From: Ceratopteris richardii | Taxonomy: Eukaryota > Streptophyta > Polypodiopsida > Polypodiales > Pteridaceae | NCBI GenBank assembly: GCA_020310875.1 | Contig: CM035441.1 | Span: forward strand, 82,383,878 to 82,447,877 | Reading direction: 5' to 3' | Length of the DNA stretch: 64,000 nucleotides | Shown here: positions 43,793 through 54,907 of the stretch, piece by piece | Layout of the letters: each line of letters starts with the position of its first letter | How positions within the stretch are numbered: the first letter of the stretch is position 1 | Notes under the pieces: model-generated | What the model was told of the DNA's origin: nothing | The model's database searches: none | Seen by the model: the letters and a program-made list of their open reading frames with translations, nothing else | Program-made: the position numbers and the translations under genes

Positions 43793-44431
43793 CTAGGGAT
43801 TGGAACCTCAGAATACCAGTTAGTAGATGCTTTGGTCGACTCAGGATCTATCCTAAGCTGTATATGAATGACATTAATTACGCATCTTCAAACAACCATA
43901 AGCCTAACTAAAGCTTGAATTGGAGGTCAGGTTATAGAATGTGTTGAAGAAACCCAAGTATCCCTTCACTTAGGAAATTCCACTATGGAGCAAGGAGTTT
44001 TGGTATCCAAGGATGAAGACCTAATTGAAAATATGATCCTAGGGCAAGACTGGATTATCGAGAATGAAGTGAGCATTCATCTAGCACAAGGATACATATC
44101 AGCCAAAATAGGACATATGGAAATCTTTAGCTTGCTGGAAGAAAGGCCTTCTCATGTTCATGAGGTTTTCAAACCTGAGGAAGAAACCCTAGAAACGGAG
44201 TTAGAAAATGAATCAATAGAGTACATATCCAAAGAATGCCCTAAGCTAGAATTGCGTGCAAATAAGAATGTGTTGCTTGATGATTTGCCCTCCTTTCTTG
44301 TGAGAGATGAATCTAAGAGAGAGAGTGAGGATAATGCTTCTAAAATTACCTACACCAAACGAGAACATGGGGGTCTACTACTCAAACGTCACATCCATGT
44401 ATATTGGTCTACAATGGGTTCGGAAGGATAG
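43793..44431 (+). pseudogene. Second retropepsin-like domain downstream of integrase (GyA-2)
   Basis: Frame 2, offset from integrase. It reads EYQLVDALVDSGSILSCI with D-S-G at 43838-43846, a stop, then a Gly-containing flap-like IGGQVIECVEETQVSLHLG and the second block EDLIENMILGQDWIIENEVS, the order and spacing of a retropepsin. The tail is acidic. GyA-3 keeps the same D-S-G (50830-50838) and LVIDKEDMEDKIIL after its integrase. A normal protease already lies at 30257-30940. Whether the second was an active enzyme is unknown. Confidence 0.72.
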
Positions 44432-45118
44432 AATGACTGAACTAGGCAATCCAACACAGAAGAAGATCAATCACGTAGTGAAGACACAAAGATACAACCA
44501 TTACTCACAACCGCAATCGAAACCACAAAGACTCCTTCGTGTATGGCTTCCCAAATCACTAGTAGTAGCCCAAAAGACACAACAATGTATATGGATCCCA
44601 AAGAAAGTTAGAGAAACTGCAACTCAAGAACTCAAAAGACTTGACAAGCTATCATGCCTACCAAGTGATGCAAGGAAGTCCAAAAAGACTTATCAATGGT
44701 ATAGAAGGAACACGACATCAAGCACCCAGACCATAAGTAAGAAGGAGAAAAACATTGAAGAATGACAAGCCCGACAGATGCAGGGTCTAAATCACCAATT
44801 ATAAAGTGGATATGGAGACCAAAGAGGCAACAAGGACAGGAACAATCGGCTCAACAAGATTCCACTTGCACTCATGAAGAATCCACTGCACCTAGAATAT
44901 GCATGACAGAGCCACAATACAAGGCTATGCATTCGGCACATTATCTTTTCAACAAAACTAGTGGTGCACATTTCCATCATTGGAATAGGTCTTAGTTTCT
45001 ACTGCTATAGGAATGACCATACAATGTAAATAAATAAATGCTTTGGCTAGAACTAACTTTTGTTTTCTTTCAAGAGGAAAAAAATCAAAAGAAGTGTGGT
45101 AAGAGACTTTATTTACTT
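44432..45118 (+). pseudogene. 3' tail of GyA-2 pol
   Basis: Two frames (to 44765, then 44762-44995) encode basic, Gln/Lys-rich text (LRVWLPKSLVVAQKTQQCIW, RKSKKTYQWYRRN, IKWIWRPKRQQGQEQ). No known domain was recognised. It ends about 120 bases before the purine tract. It may be the C-terminal end of the protein carrying the second protease-like domain. Confidence 0.5.
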
Positions 45119-45136
45119 AAGCAAGGGGGAACGAAG
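45119..45136 (+). promoter_or_regulatory. Polypurine tract (GyA-2)
   Basis: AAGCAAGGGGGAACGAAG, followed by TG at 45137, where the 3' LTR should begin. Only about 75 bases separate it from GyD RT sequence, so at most a stub of the LTR is left. Confidence 0.6.
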
Positions 45137-45215
45137 TGACAAAGGGAACGACATACCACTCAACCACACATCACACATGAATGGGTTTCCACTAGAAGCT
45201 GATCCAAATATCTAT

Positions 45216-45693
45216 CCATCCTAAGGACTAGGAAAAGAAAACTTTCATCACACCATGGGGGACACATATTTATGTTAAGATGTCTTTTGGACTCAGAAAT
45301 GCCCCAACCACTTTCAATAGAATAGTGAATCTTATTTTTGAACCTTTGATTTTGGAGGCTCTTCAAATTTTCATGGATGATTTTTCATCCTTCTCAAGTA
45401 CTTGCACTAGTACTCCTATGGAATGCGTGGATGATCATTTGATCCAACTGCAACAATTGTTCAATAGATGGAGGGAAACAAAGTTGAAGTTGAATCCTAA
45501 TAAATGTCACTTTCTATTGATAGAAGGTACCCTCCTTGGAAATGTAGCGTCTACTAAAGGTATTGCCCTTGACCCAGATAAAATCATAGCCATATTAAAG
45601 CTACCTAAGCCTAGGACACAAAATCAAATTCAAAGTCTTTTGGTTCATACCGGTTACCACCTCAGAGATTCATTAAGATGTATGCAGACATAG
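45216..45693 (+). pseudogene. Reverse transcriptase, palm and thumb (GyD)
   Basis: Degraded start near 45235-45275, then MSFGLRNAPTTFNRIVNLIFE, the active site QIFMDDFSSF with both catalytic Asp, a 10-15 residue insertion (SSTCTSTPMECV), HLIQLQQLFNRWRETKLKLNPNKCHFL, GTLLGNVASTKGI and DKIIAILKLPKP. It ends with a frame change near 45690, after which RNase H text follows. Confidence 0.85.
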
Positions 45694-46200
45694 CTAGACC
45701 ACTGTCTAGGCTCACAAGTAAAGGAGTCTCATTCGAGTGGGATAATGAAGAGGATATGGTTTATAAGGAGTTGAGATCAAGTTGGTGGCCACACCAATTT
45801 TTATCACACCAAAGTGGTGTAAGGATTTTCATGTTCATGTAGATGTTGGTGCCTACCTAGTGGGAGCAGCTCTCATAGAGCACAGTTAGTGAGTATAAGT
45901 TGTATATACCCATTTAGTATGCCACTCAGATTCTGAATAAGGTTGACAAGAACTACAGTACCACTAAGAGGGAAGCCTTGGCAATAGTTTTTGTTGTCCA
46001 AAAAATTCACCATTTCCTATTAGGGGTAAAATTCCTCAAAATTACTAATCATCAACCACTAAGGTATATATAAAACAATCCACAAGCAACGAGAAGAGTA
46101 TGGAAATGGCTTCTATTATTTCAAGAATTTGATTTCATTGTAGTGCATAGACCATGTTATGGCTAATCATCTGTCTCATATTAGCCTAACAAACTAGGTC
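45694..46200 (+). pseudogene. RNase H domain (GyD)
   Basis: In broken frames: ARPLSRLTSKGVSFEWDNE, a degraded first catalytic block, then ATQILNKVDKNYSTTKREALAIVF, VQKIHHFLLGVKFLKITNHQPL and RRVWKWLLLFQEFDFIVVHRP. The order matches Ty3 RNase H. The Asp expected before HQPL (usually T-D-H) reads T-N-H here. Confidence 0.72.
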
Positions 46201-46229
46201 ATTGGAGTGGAGGATGAATTCTCCAATGT

Positions 46230-47035
46230 TGAGCTATCCACAGTTAAAGCAAAAGGGTGGTATGATGATATCAAGGATTTTATCAAGGCTCTTAAGTATC
46301 TAGATCAAAATAATTCTATGCAAAGGAAGAGGTTTCTTATAAAGAGAAAGACTTTTACATTTACTGAATGAAAACTATATAGATATGGTAAGGATAATCC
46401 ACTTAGGAAGTTCATGGAAGAAGAGGAAGCAAGGCACATCATTGAGACAATACGTAAAGAACAAGGTGGTGGGCACTTGCCTGGCCATATTATGAGCCAT
46501 AGAATCCTAGATGTTGGTTTATGGTGGCCAACACTATTCAAATATGTAGAGGAAAGGGCTCACACATGTGATACCTGTCAAAGATGTGGTCCAAAACCCA
46601 CAAATCAAATACAACATCCATTGGTTCTTTCCATAACATGGAAACCATTTGAGAAGTGGGGGTTAGATTTTATAGACCCTATCTATTCGGCACCCTTTCT
46701 AAGATAGGATAATTATTTTCTAATTGTCGTTGATAATGCAACAAAGTGGGCCAAGGCTATTCCTTCTCCAAATTGCACAACCCAAACAATTGTTGAGTTC
46801 TTGTACAAAAATATTTTTTGCAAGTTTGGTTGTCCACTTGAAACATATACTGATCAAGGAACAAACTTTGTTAATAAAGTTTTGTATGAGGTTCTGTATG
46901 AGGTTTTGATCTTTCTTTCCTATGAATATTTTTTGCAAGTTTGGTTGTCCACTTGAAACATATACTGATCAAGGAACAAACTTTGTTAATAAAGTTTTGT
47001 ATGAGGTTCTGTATGAGGTTTTGATCTTTCTTTCT
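46230..47035 (+). pseudogene. Integrase (GyD)
   Basis: A single zinc module: HIIETIRKEQGGGH, then CDTC (about 46570-46580). The core has Asp in KWGLDFIDPI and, past a TAG at 46705-46707 in the same frame, IVVDNATKWAKAIPSPNC and Asp in YTDQGTNF. The Glu region is absent: the sequence runs into a tandem duplication of the TDQGTNF segment and then a CT repeat. Confidence 0.8.
46811..47035 (+). repeat. 115-bp tandem duplication in GyD integrase
   Basis: ATATTTTTTGCAAGTTTGG begins at 46811 and again at 46926, and the following ~105 bases are the same in both copies as far as I can read. Each copy contains a shorter doublet, TATGAGGTTCTG then TATGAGGTTTTG. The second copy runs directly into the CT repeat. 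Confidence 0.9.
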
Positions 47036-47160
47036 TTCTCTCTCTCTATCTCTCTCTATCTTTCTCTAGCTATCTTCCTCTCTCTTTATCTTTCTCTCTC
47101 TCCTCTTCTCTCTAGATTTCTACCTCTCTTTCTATCTCTCTCGTCCCTCTCTCTAGATCC
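47036..47160. repeat. CT-rich microsatellite
   Basis: TCTCTC runs with interspersed TATCTCTCTC and CTAG. It is followed at 47161-47215 by C-runs and a short CACACACA. Confidence 0.85.
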
Positions 47161-48874
47161 CACCCCTCACCCCCAACTCCCCCCCAAACCCCCCCCCCAC
47201 ACACACACAATCCATACTATTGAATTTTATCCTATGGTCTGCACCTTTTCTTTTGTTTCTTTATAGATGCATACTCCATGGCTATGGATTGCACTTTGGA
47301 TGGCCATTTTCAAGTCAATTTCATGTTTCTTGACACTTTGAACTCATTTTTATCATTATTTTCCCTAAATTCCAACAAATCATTATTTTGGTCAAACCCC
47401 ATATGTTTTGCACACATTACACATGTGATTTCTCAACTACAAGTGCTTCACATGGTCCATTCTCTCTTCATTTTTCCACATGTTTCACAATTTTCATATG
47501 CATCACATATCTCTTCTACTTTTTGCAAATTTTCCCTATTGCCAACCCCACATCCTACTGCCTACCCCTTCCTTATTCACCCCTAAGCCACACCTATCCC
47601 TCAAATCCTACCTACCTCATATTCACCCCTAACCCACACTTACACCTCCCTCATATTGTCAATCCATTTATCCAACAATATCCTTCTTTTCTATTGCTTC
47701 CTCATCACTTTCTTCATCCACTTTTGGTTGCTTAATATGGAGTCCAATTTTGATGTTCGCTTATGATAGTTTTCTTTCCTTCTCCTGTTGGATTGCTCAT
47801 ATGTTCTTTTTACCCCAGTCTTGTCTTACACTGGCAGATCTTTGCTTGTGGTTTGGCCCATCAAAGTGGTGACTTGGAAAAATGGTGCATAGGTGGTGCA
47901 TAAGTGGGCAAAGACATGGGTACATAGGTAGTGCATAAGTAGTTTGTTCACAATGGTCTTGTAGGAAAAGATAAATGCAAGTTGCAATTCTTTGGAAGGT
48001 TTTTAAGGCTTTTAAAGTGTTATGGAAGGTATAGGTAAACCCTCCCTTATGTGCATATTTTTTAGAAACTAAGGTCAAAAGTGGAAAAGATAGGAAGTGA
48101 AGATGATACACAAGAGGTTATGTGTGGCCCCCAATTTAAATTTTTATTTTCCATAAAGTCATGACTAGACAAAATAGGGAGTCATTGGTCTTCACATGAG
48201 AAGTTTCTTGGGACAGCAAAGTAAGCATCAAGATAGAAAATTTGTTCAGAATTGAAGTGGCGTACCTAAGAGGAATAGACACCATAAAGGGGAATTCTTG
48301 GAGATAGATTAAGGGAGCAAGTGTATACACTATAGTGTGAGAGTAAGAGAGGGCAACACATACACACACACACACACTTAGATAGTGCATAGAGAGACAA
48401 AGTGAGCAAAGAGAGAGAGAGAGAGAGACAAAGTGAGCAAAGAGAGAAAAAGTGTGCAGAGATGGTGACAAAGTATTCAAAGAGAGTGTGCAAAGAGCAA
48501 CTAAAGTGTGACAAAAATCATCAAGGAGGTGTTGCAGGTCCAGAATATAAGTGACCAAGCCTTCAATCTTATTGGAAGCTTGAGCGCAAAGAGTGCACAA
48601 GAGCAAGCTACTCGAAAAGGTGAAGGACCATCACAAAGGTTGACTACACAAGTAATTGTGATATTTTGTGTACTTGTGTGTGTACTTCTTTGGCTTAACT
48701 AGCTACACACAGAGAACATTTTGTCTTATTCAAGACAAAGATGTTGTAATATATTATGCTAATCAAGACACAGAGGCTTATATGACTATTTTTCTTTCTT
48801 CTTCTTCTCTACTTTTCTCCCATAAACACTCAAGCCCCTCTTACTAAAGAATCCCCCAACAATATCCTTATATT
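47161..48874. other. No gene seen; low-complexity and simple repeats
   Basis: Contains C-rich and CA runs (47161-47215), pyrimidine-rich text with CCTA/CACC motifs (47480-47720), and an array of AGAGACAAAGTGAGCAAAG-like units with CA and GA runs (48355-48500). Open frames here follow from base composition and resemble no protein I know. An LTR is possible at 48120-48790, but I found no second copy. Confidence 0.6.
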
Positions 48875-49680
48875 GGAGAAGTTTTCTATTAAATGTAGAA
48901 AATGTAGAGTCTCTTTGAACCCTATAAAATGTGTCTTCATAGTAAGAAAAGGGAAGATTTTGGGACACATCATCCCAAAAAATGGAATTTCCACTAATGA
49001 AGATGAATTAAAATCTATTACGATTTTTCAAAGCCTAAGAATGTGAAAGAAATTTAAGAATCCATGGGTCACTATGGATATTATTGTCAATTTATCCATA
49101 TTTAGGCAATGATAGCTCGACCCTTACATGCATTGATCATTAAATTTGAGTGTACAAGTGTGACAATACATTTGAAGAGTTGCAGCACAAGCTTTTCATA
49201 GATCCTATTCTAAACATGCCAGTTTGGAATAAGTTTTTCCATTTGCATGTTGATGCTTCAAACTATGCAATAGGTTGTATTTTAGTGTAGCTCATTGATG
49301 AACATAAGTTTGAATTTCCCATTACCTATGTTAGTAGATAGCTCAATATTGTGGAGTGCAATTAAACCATGGATAAAAGAGAAGGATTAGGTATCATATA
49401 TGCAATAAAAAAAATTTAGGGAATATTTTCTTGCAAATAAGTTTAATTTTTTGTTGATGATCAAATCCTCTAGTACCTTGTAAACAAGCCTTGCAACAGT
49501 GGAAGACTCATCAGATGGCTTCTTTTATTGATGGAATTCGAATTTCTAGTCAGGAAAATCAATACCCACATGCATGTAGACCATCTTTCTAGATTAACAA
49601 ATGGAAAACCACAAAATGGGATCTCTTATGAATCGCCAAATGTTTATTTCTTCAATCTACAAGTGGACTATTTTCTTATT
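48875..49680 (+). pseudogene. RT end and RNase H (GyA-3)
   Basis: KCRVSLNPIKCVFIVRKGKILGHI and PKNGISTNEDEL correspond to GyA-2 at about 41145-41270. Later pieces are FIDPILNMPVWNK, VDASNYAIG-like text near 49250, YFLANKFNF, and a DHLSRL-like piece near 49585. At the site of the stop shared by GyA-1 and GyA-2 this copy has sense codons (QHKLFIDP). Confidence 0.75.
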
Positions 49681-50656
49681 GTGTAGATGATGATGAGAAG
49701 TGGGATCTTATCGCACAAGCCTACATTGCAAGTTCTAGGATAGCAATTTTTCCAAATGAAAAAGTCGCAAAACCTATGGAAATTAGGAGTATATTGGCAA
49801 AAGGCTCACATGTTGAATATATCATAGTGGATATTGATTGTTCAACAAAATGTGTCAAAACTAGAGCTATAAGAAGGTGTGATGCATAAAAAATTGCCAA
49901 ATCTCTCTTTGAAGAGGCATTCATTAAATACAACCTACATGTTCAATGAATTGATTGAATGCCTATTAGAAGTCCTTCTAATAGTGCACAAGAAATAAGC
50001 CCCCTATCATCCTCACACAAATGGTCAAATGGAGAGCACAAACAAAATCTTTTGCATAGTGCTTACCAAACTAGTGAATAAAAAGGTGCTATGAGTCAGG
50101 CAAACAATTATTTGGGCCTATAGAGTTGCTCATAAAACAATGATAGGAGCCACACTTTTCAATTTGGTGTATGGATAGAACACAATTCCATCTATGAGAT
50201 TTCTATTTCCTACCCTAAGAGTGGTAGAAACATAGAGACATCAAGCCATGTTGAGTTGCTAGAGCAATTACAAGAGACAAGATTTAGAGCCATAATGGGC
50301 ATTTATGCCATTAAAATAGACAAAAACCCTACTATGTGTGCACATTAAGGGTAAAGGTTTACAATAAGTTAATTTTGCATTTATTTATATGCTAAAGAGC
50401 ATGAAGAAAACGTCAACCAAAATCCATAGACCATTTTTCATTAACAAAATCTCCACCGGTGTGTGGTGCAATCCAATTAAAAAATTTGGAAGGTCTTAGT
50501 GGATGTCATGTCAAGAGGTATCTAGAGCCCTTCACAAATGACATGTTGGCAAGACTTCAAATTGTTAAAAATTTAATGCAGAAAGAGGAGAGAATAAGAG
50601 AAGGAGATCAAGAGGAAGCTAGGTACAGGATCCTTCATTGTAAGCAACTAGTGTAA
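49681..50656 (+). pseudogene. Integrase core and C-terminus (GyA-3)
   Basis: From an RNase H linker (DDDEKWDLIAQA) it passes within about 30 residues to GSHVEYIIVDIDCSTK, so the zinc modules are deleted. The catalytic Glu survives: the codon GAG lies at 50032-50034 in NGQMESTNK. Then AYRVAHKTMIGATLFNLVYG and the C-terminal SGCHVKRYLEPFTNDMLARL and a Glu/Arg-rich helix to 50656. Confidence 0.75.
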
Positions 50657-50749
50657 GGTATTTCTAGTCCCATCCCATCGTCCCCTATCATACATGTATT
50701 TACCATGAGTGTCATTGATGACAAGCAACTAGATGACAAGTCATGGTTA

Positions 50750-51060
50750 AATGCCATGTTAGGATCACAATTTTTCACTAAAAAATGGTTTTAATAGACT
50801 CGAATGCATATAAAAGTGCAATAAAAATTGATTCAGGATGCTCTATGCAGGAAGACATATACCAGATGGATTTTTGTGTAGTTGGAATTAATAGAAAAGA
50901 GCTTATTGTATAGCAAAAATGATGATACTCTTAATTTTGAAGGGTCTATCTCTTTAGAAGAGTTCTTAGTGATTGACAAAGAGGATATGGAAGACAAAAT
51001 CATCTTATGAAGAGATTGTTTGAGAAAGCATTTGATGTTAGTAGATTATACCTGAAGATG
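50750..51060 (+). pseudogene. Second protease-like domain (GyA-3)
   Basis: Downstream of integrase, as in GyA-2. AIKIDSGCSMQEDIYQ carries D-S-G at 50830-50838. After a frame change SLEEFLVIDKEDMEDKIIL aligns with MEQGVLVSKDEDLIENMIL of GyA-2. It supports the view that this domain belongs to the family and is not a chance fusion in GyA-2. Confidence 0.6.
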
Positions 51061-52511
51061 TGTGTTTGTGCGAAATGCACATATATGTGTAGTACATTAT
51101 TATTTTGTGATCCACAACACTTTTGTATCCACACCTAATTGATTGAATCCACCTCATGAATTACGTTCCTCTCTACCTAAATTGGAAATATCAATTGATG
51201 TAACCTCTGGTCAAAGTGAACGTGAGGACCAATCTCAACCAAAAAGAGAGAAGATGGCAATAAGAATATAGAGACCTTCAATGGGCATTCTAGAGATATT
51301 AACCATTGAAGAACAAGAGAAGGTCATCTCAACTCCTCAACTATAGGTAAAGAAAAAAAACAAGGAAGGCTCCTCAACACATTGTTAAACTCCAAGTTGC
51401 TAACAAGCCTAGTTCCCCAAGATTTGATAGATATTTAATAATGAAGATCATAGATATCGGTACCAAAGAGATTTTTCCATGAAGCAGATCATGTGATCTC
51501 TCCAAACAAGACAAGTTCATCAAATATGTAGAAAGGAAGCAAAGGTAAGAACAAAGCAAAGAATTTAAGGTCTGATCACCACACTTCACTTGTAGCAATA
51601 AGAACCTCAAGACAATCAATGAGGAAGACTATGTGGGTGTGGAATCCGAAAACATTGATGACTCCAACATAACCAAGGAGCAAGCAAGTATAGATATTAA
51701 AAAAAAGAATCTCCAACAAACAAAGAATAAGACATCAACCCATAAGAAGCAAAACACTATTAGGAAATAGATCTTTGTGGAGAAGAAAAATCATCCATAA
51801 CTCGATTAATTAGTGATTGAGTTATCTCAAGTTCCCATTGATACCTCAATACAAAGATTAATTACGTTTCTTCAGGTAATGTGGATCAAATAGTAAGCCT
51901 CAATGTGCAAAAACCATGTGTTGATTGCAAAAACATGTCTTTTGCACCATTCAAGTCATGCGTTTCCCAAATATGTATGTTCATAGAATTACATTCGCAA
52001 TCATTCATAGAAAAAGTTATGAATACCTTGCGCATGAGAAAAAATTGTACATATGTATTATATTTAATGTATACTAACCTCTTTTCTTGTTATACATTAA
52101 AAAAAAGAAACTAATGAATGTTAATGCAATTCTCTATGTGCTTGAAGGTTCTCATCACTAAAAGAGCTTCAAGTTCAATGAAAGACGAGAAAAGTCATCT
52201 ACATAGAAGAAATGCAAATTTTCAATTGCAATGATGTATTTCCAACTACCAAGCTCAAAAAGAAGGTTGACATGTAAAAATTTTGTACCTTGGTAACTAG
52301 CACACACTTCAAGTCCACCTCAACCATGATTGGTGTGTCATCAACATCAAGTGACAACTTTCTATCTTTAGATCAGAAAGCCTCATCATCACCATGGCCT
52401 TGAGCACACTGCTCATGGCCCATTTCTTGCATCATAATTTTTTCAATGCATTTTAGAGTATGCATGCATAGGGCTAAATTACAAGTCCATGCACAAGGCA
52501 CATATTTTTAT
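51061..52511. other. No recognisable gene
   Basis: Probably the decayed 3' tail of GyA-3 in its first part (Lys/Gln-rich text to about 51800, resembling in composition the GyA-2 tail) and unclassified AT-rich sequence after that. No LTR, purine tract or protein domain was recognised. Confidence 0.45.
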
Positions 52512-52750
52512 TGTTGGATTCCATGGACTATGGAAGAACACAAATAGCACAAATAAAATGAAAAAGATTGGAGCACAACACACATAGTGAATTACTAAGT
52601 GAAATGTACAAGACAAGAGAAGTATATACAAGCCCATTTGGTATAGGCATATATACAAGCCAAAGGGAAAAAACCTTCTAAAGAGGGAAAAAAAAGTTCC
52701 CTAACAGTCCTAACTATGCTTATATATATCACCACTAAAATATATCAACA
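52512..52750 (-). repeat. 3' LTR of CoB-2
   Basis: 239 bases with inverted ends, TGTTGG… and …TCAACA. The inner end is preceded (minus strand) by a weak purine run TCGAGGGATT. The outer 100 bases match the piece at 16500-16603 in CoB-1. It is short for a copia LTR but not unusual. Confidence 0.68.
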
Positions 52751-52761
52751 AATCCCTCGAT

Positions 52762-53500
52762 GAACAAGGAGTTGGCACTCATGTATAAGTGCTAAGCTAT
52801 GTCGAATGAAATCAATAAAAAAATCAAAGTAAGCCCAGATATTTGTGAAAAGCTTTGAGTTTTTCCCTAGGCAGAGCCTTTGTGAAAAGGTCTACTACAT
52901 AAGACAAATTGATCTCTCCAATAGAGATCATTAATGATACTGCACTTGAATGTGCTTTCTATGAGCATGGAACATAGGGTTCCTCGCAACTACTAATGCA
53001 CTATGGCTATTAGTAAAGATGGTGGTGGCAAAAGATTGACCAAAACCTAAATCAGCCAAAAGGCATCTTAGTCACACACACACTCAATAACAGTTGTGAA
53101 AGCTACCCTATACTTAGCCCCACAACTAGAAGTGGCCACCATAGGCTAATTCTTACTCAACCAAGATATGCATGAACTACCAAGGATGAAGAAAAAACCA
53201 CTAGTTGATACATAAATGTCATAGAAATGATCCCAATCTGAGTCAAGCAAAGTATGTAAATCTGGCAATAAGGATCCTTCCTTGGGATAGAAGAACCCAA
53301 GTAGTGTGGTACCACTCAAGTAGCAAAAGATGTGCTTGATTGCATACCAATTCTTGACACTTGGGCTATGCATTAACTTGATCTCTAAAAGAAAACAAAC
53401 TAAATTTGAGACTAGGTTATGCATGAGTAAAATCAAGCAGCCAATAGTCTAGTGATAGAGAACAACATCAAATGCATCTCTAGCATCATGAAGACTCAAT
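52762..53500 (-). pseudogene. RNase H domain (CoB-2)
   Basis: NWYAIKHIFCYLSGTTLLGFFYP, LLDSDWDHFYDIYVSTSGFFFILGSSCISWLSKN is the RT connection and RNase H start of copia pol, with the catalytic Asp in LDSDW. The rest to 52762 is in broken frames. It would degrade template RNA in an intact element. Confidence 0.8.
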
Positions 53501-54080
53501 TGTAAACCTACCTCCATGGGAGTGGCAATAGGTTTGCAATCTTGTAGGCCAAGAAGTTGCAATAATGTGTAAATGTATTTTGTTTAACACAATGCTATTC
53601 CCACATCAACTTGCATAAGTTGAATCCCCAAATAATGATGCAAAGCCCCAAATTTGACATCTACAAGAGGCATGCAAATCAGCCTTAAATTTAACAATAT
53701 GCTTCTTGTTAGGACCAATGAGCAACATACCATCAATATATCAATATATACAATAACGATCAAAACTACATCATTTTCATGCTTAACATATAAGGTGCTC
53801 TTTGTTGGACTGTTATTAAATCTGTGTGTGAGGAAGATGTATCTTTTCATATCAAGCACGTGGTGCTTTCTTCAATACATACAATGCATTTTTCAACCTA
53901 CATACTTTGTTTTCATGCCCTTTCTTCACAAAAAAATGGGGCTAAACACATACAATTACTCTCTCCAATGTTCTAGAGGTTATCTAAATTGTGAGGCAAC
54001 CTATATACTCATCATTTCTTTCTTATGGATGCATATGTGGGATAATATGCTTGTGAATCAAGTAATGGGTGCCTAAAGCA
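53501..54080 (-). pseudogene. Reverse transcriptase (CoB-2)
   Basis: A NKVCRLKNALYVLKKAPRA-like start, KSTLYVKHENDVVLIVIVYIDILMVC, in which the active site YVDD reads Y-I-D-I, then FGALHHYLGIQLMQVDVGI. The second catalytic Asp has been lost. CoB-3 shows Y-V-D-D at the same place. Three or more frame changes. Confidence 0.78.
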
Positions 54081-54907
54081 TGCAGCTCTAACTTCTTCCA
54101 TTGATCTTCCATTGATCCTTTTCAGTAAAAGAAGCTTTTATTAAGCCAACCATGGAACAATTCCTTCAAATTTCCAAAGAAAGAGAGATACTGAGCCATT
54201 CAAACCCATTTTCCTCTCTTCTCTTTCAATCCAATAATTATGAGGTCTTGTTTTCATCATTAAATCACAAACTCACAAAATCTTAACCTACAAGATAGAT
54301 GAAGGCACATCCATGGAGCATTGAAAGAGGCAACCATTGAGATACTTCCATTGAAGATTAAGTAGAAATTTGAGGAGCCTTGGACAAAAAACATGGACAA
54401 TTATGCATGCAAGAGACTATACTAGAGAGAATTCAAGATGCTACTTAAAGCAAGGATATATGCAAGAAGAATATGAAGCATGGCTTTTCTTTATTGAAAA
54501 CATTCTTGAATAGAAGGAAGGACATATATTGACATGAAGCTAAGTATTTCCCAAGTTATGCTTGATTTCAATTCTCCTTTGCCATAGCTTTCATTTACGT
54601 TGCATAGATTCATCATTGAGGCATGTGAATAAAACTTCAAATTTTACTATGGTTAAATGAAAGCTAATGATTGGGTGTTAAATGGCAAATCATATATCTA
54701 GTGAAAGGAAATCAAGTATCATAAGTACTTGCATGCATCCATAAGCAATTTCAACTTCATGCATGAAAAAAAAAACAATGTATGTACATGTATCTTTTCA
54801 AATTAAGGTTTATATGCACAAGTTTAATGTATAAGGAGTTCTCTTATGCACATATTGATCTTATCTTGCATTAGGAAATGTTCAAAATGCATAAAGCTAG
54901 TGTATAT
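54081..54907. other. No gene seen
   Basis: AT-rich sequence with ATGCATGC-like pieces (54730-54760). It is interrupted by NA-2 at 54908. The region 58735-59290 on the other side of NA-2 has similar ATGCAAGCA runs and may be the continuation of the same older sequence. Confidence 0.45.

Larger units (their letters stand above)
24411..45215 (+). mobile_element. GyA-2, Ty3/gypsy element interrupted by NA-1
   Basis: In order: probable 5' LTR, tRNA-Asp primer site, 1.3-kb leader with a motif array, gag with three zinc knuckles, protease, linker, [NA-1 insertion 31488-40469], RT, RNase H, two zinc modules, integrase, a second protease-like domain, a purine tract, and at most a stub of the 3' LTR. 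Without NA-1 it spans about 11.8 kb. The tRNA-Asp primer and long leader recall the Tat/Athila group, but no archaeal-type RNase H or envelope-like gene is visible. Gag to protease stays in one frame for 4.3 kb and RT to integrase in one frame for 3.2 kb; the damage there is almost wholly stop codons. Confidence 0.88.
45216..47035 (+). mobile_element. GyD, Ty3/gypsy RT-RNase H-integrase fragment
   Basis: RT, RNase H and integrase are in order on the plus strand, with frames broken by stops. Its RT lacks the N-terminal fingers and starts abruptly beside the GyA-2 stub. The integrase ends in a 115-bp tandem duplication next to a CT repeat. The sequence differs clearly from GyA, GyB and GyC. No LTR was seen. 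Confidence 0.85.
48875..51060 (+). mobile_element. GyA-3, decayed copy of the GyA family
   Basis: Starts inside RT and continues through RNase H, integrase core, integrase C-terminus and the second protease-like domain. Blocks match GyA-2, but many stops and indels mean that no frame exceeds about 70 codons. Both zinc modules have been lost. The 5' part of the element is missing. Confidence 0.82.
52512..54080 (-). mobile_element. CoB-2, Ty1/copia 3' part
   Basis: On the minus strand RT, RNase H and a short 3' LTR. Blocks and LTR match CoB-1 and CoB-3. The 5' part is missing beyond about 54080, where sequence of no recognised kind begins. Confidence 0.83.

Noticed and set aside
47278..47735. 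Frames of about 100 codons
   Set aside because: Pyrimidine-rich low-complexity DNA, no domain, no neighbour relationship.
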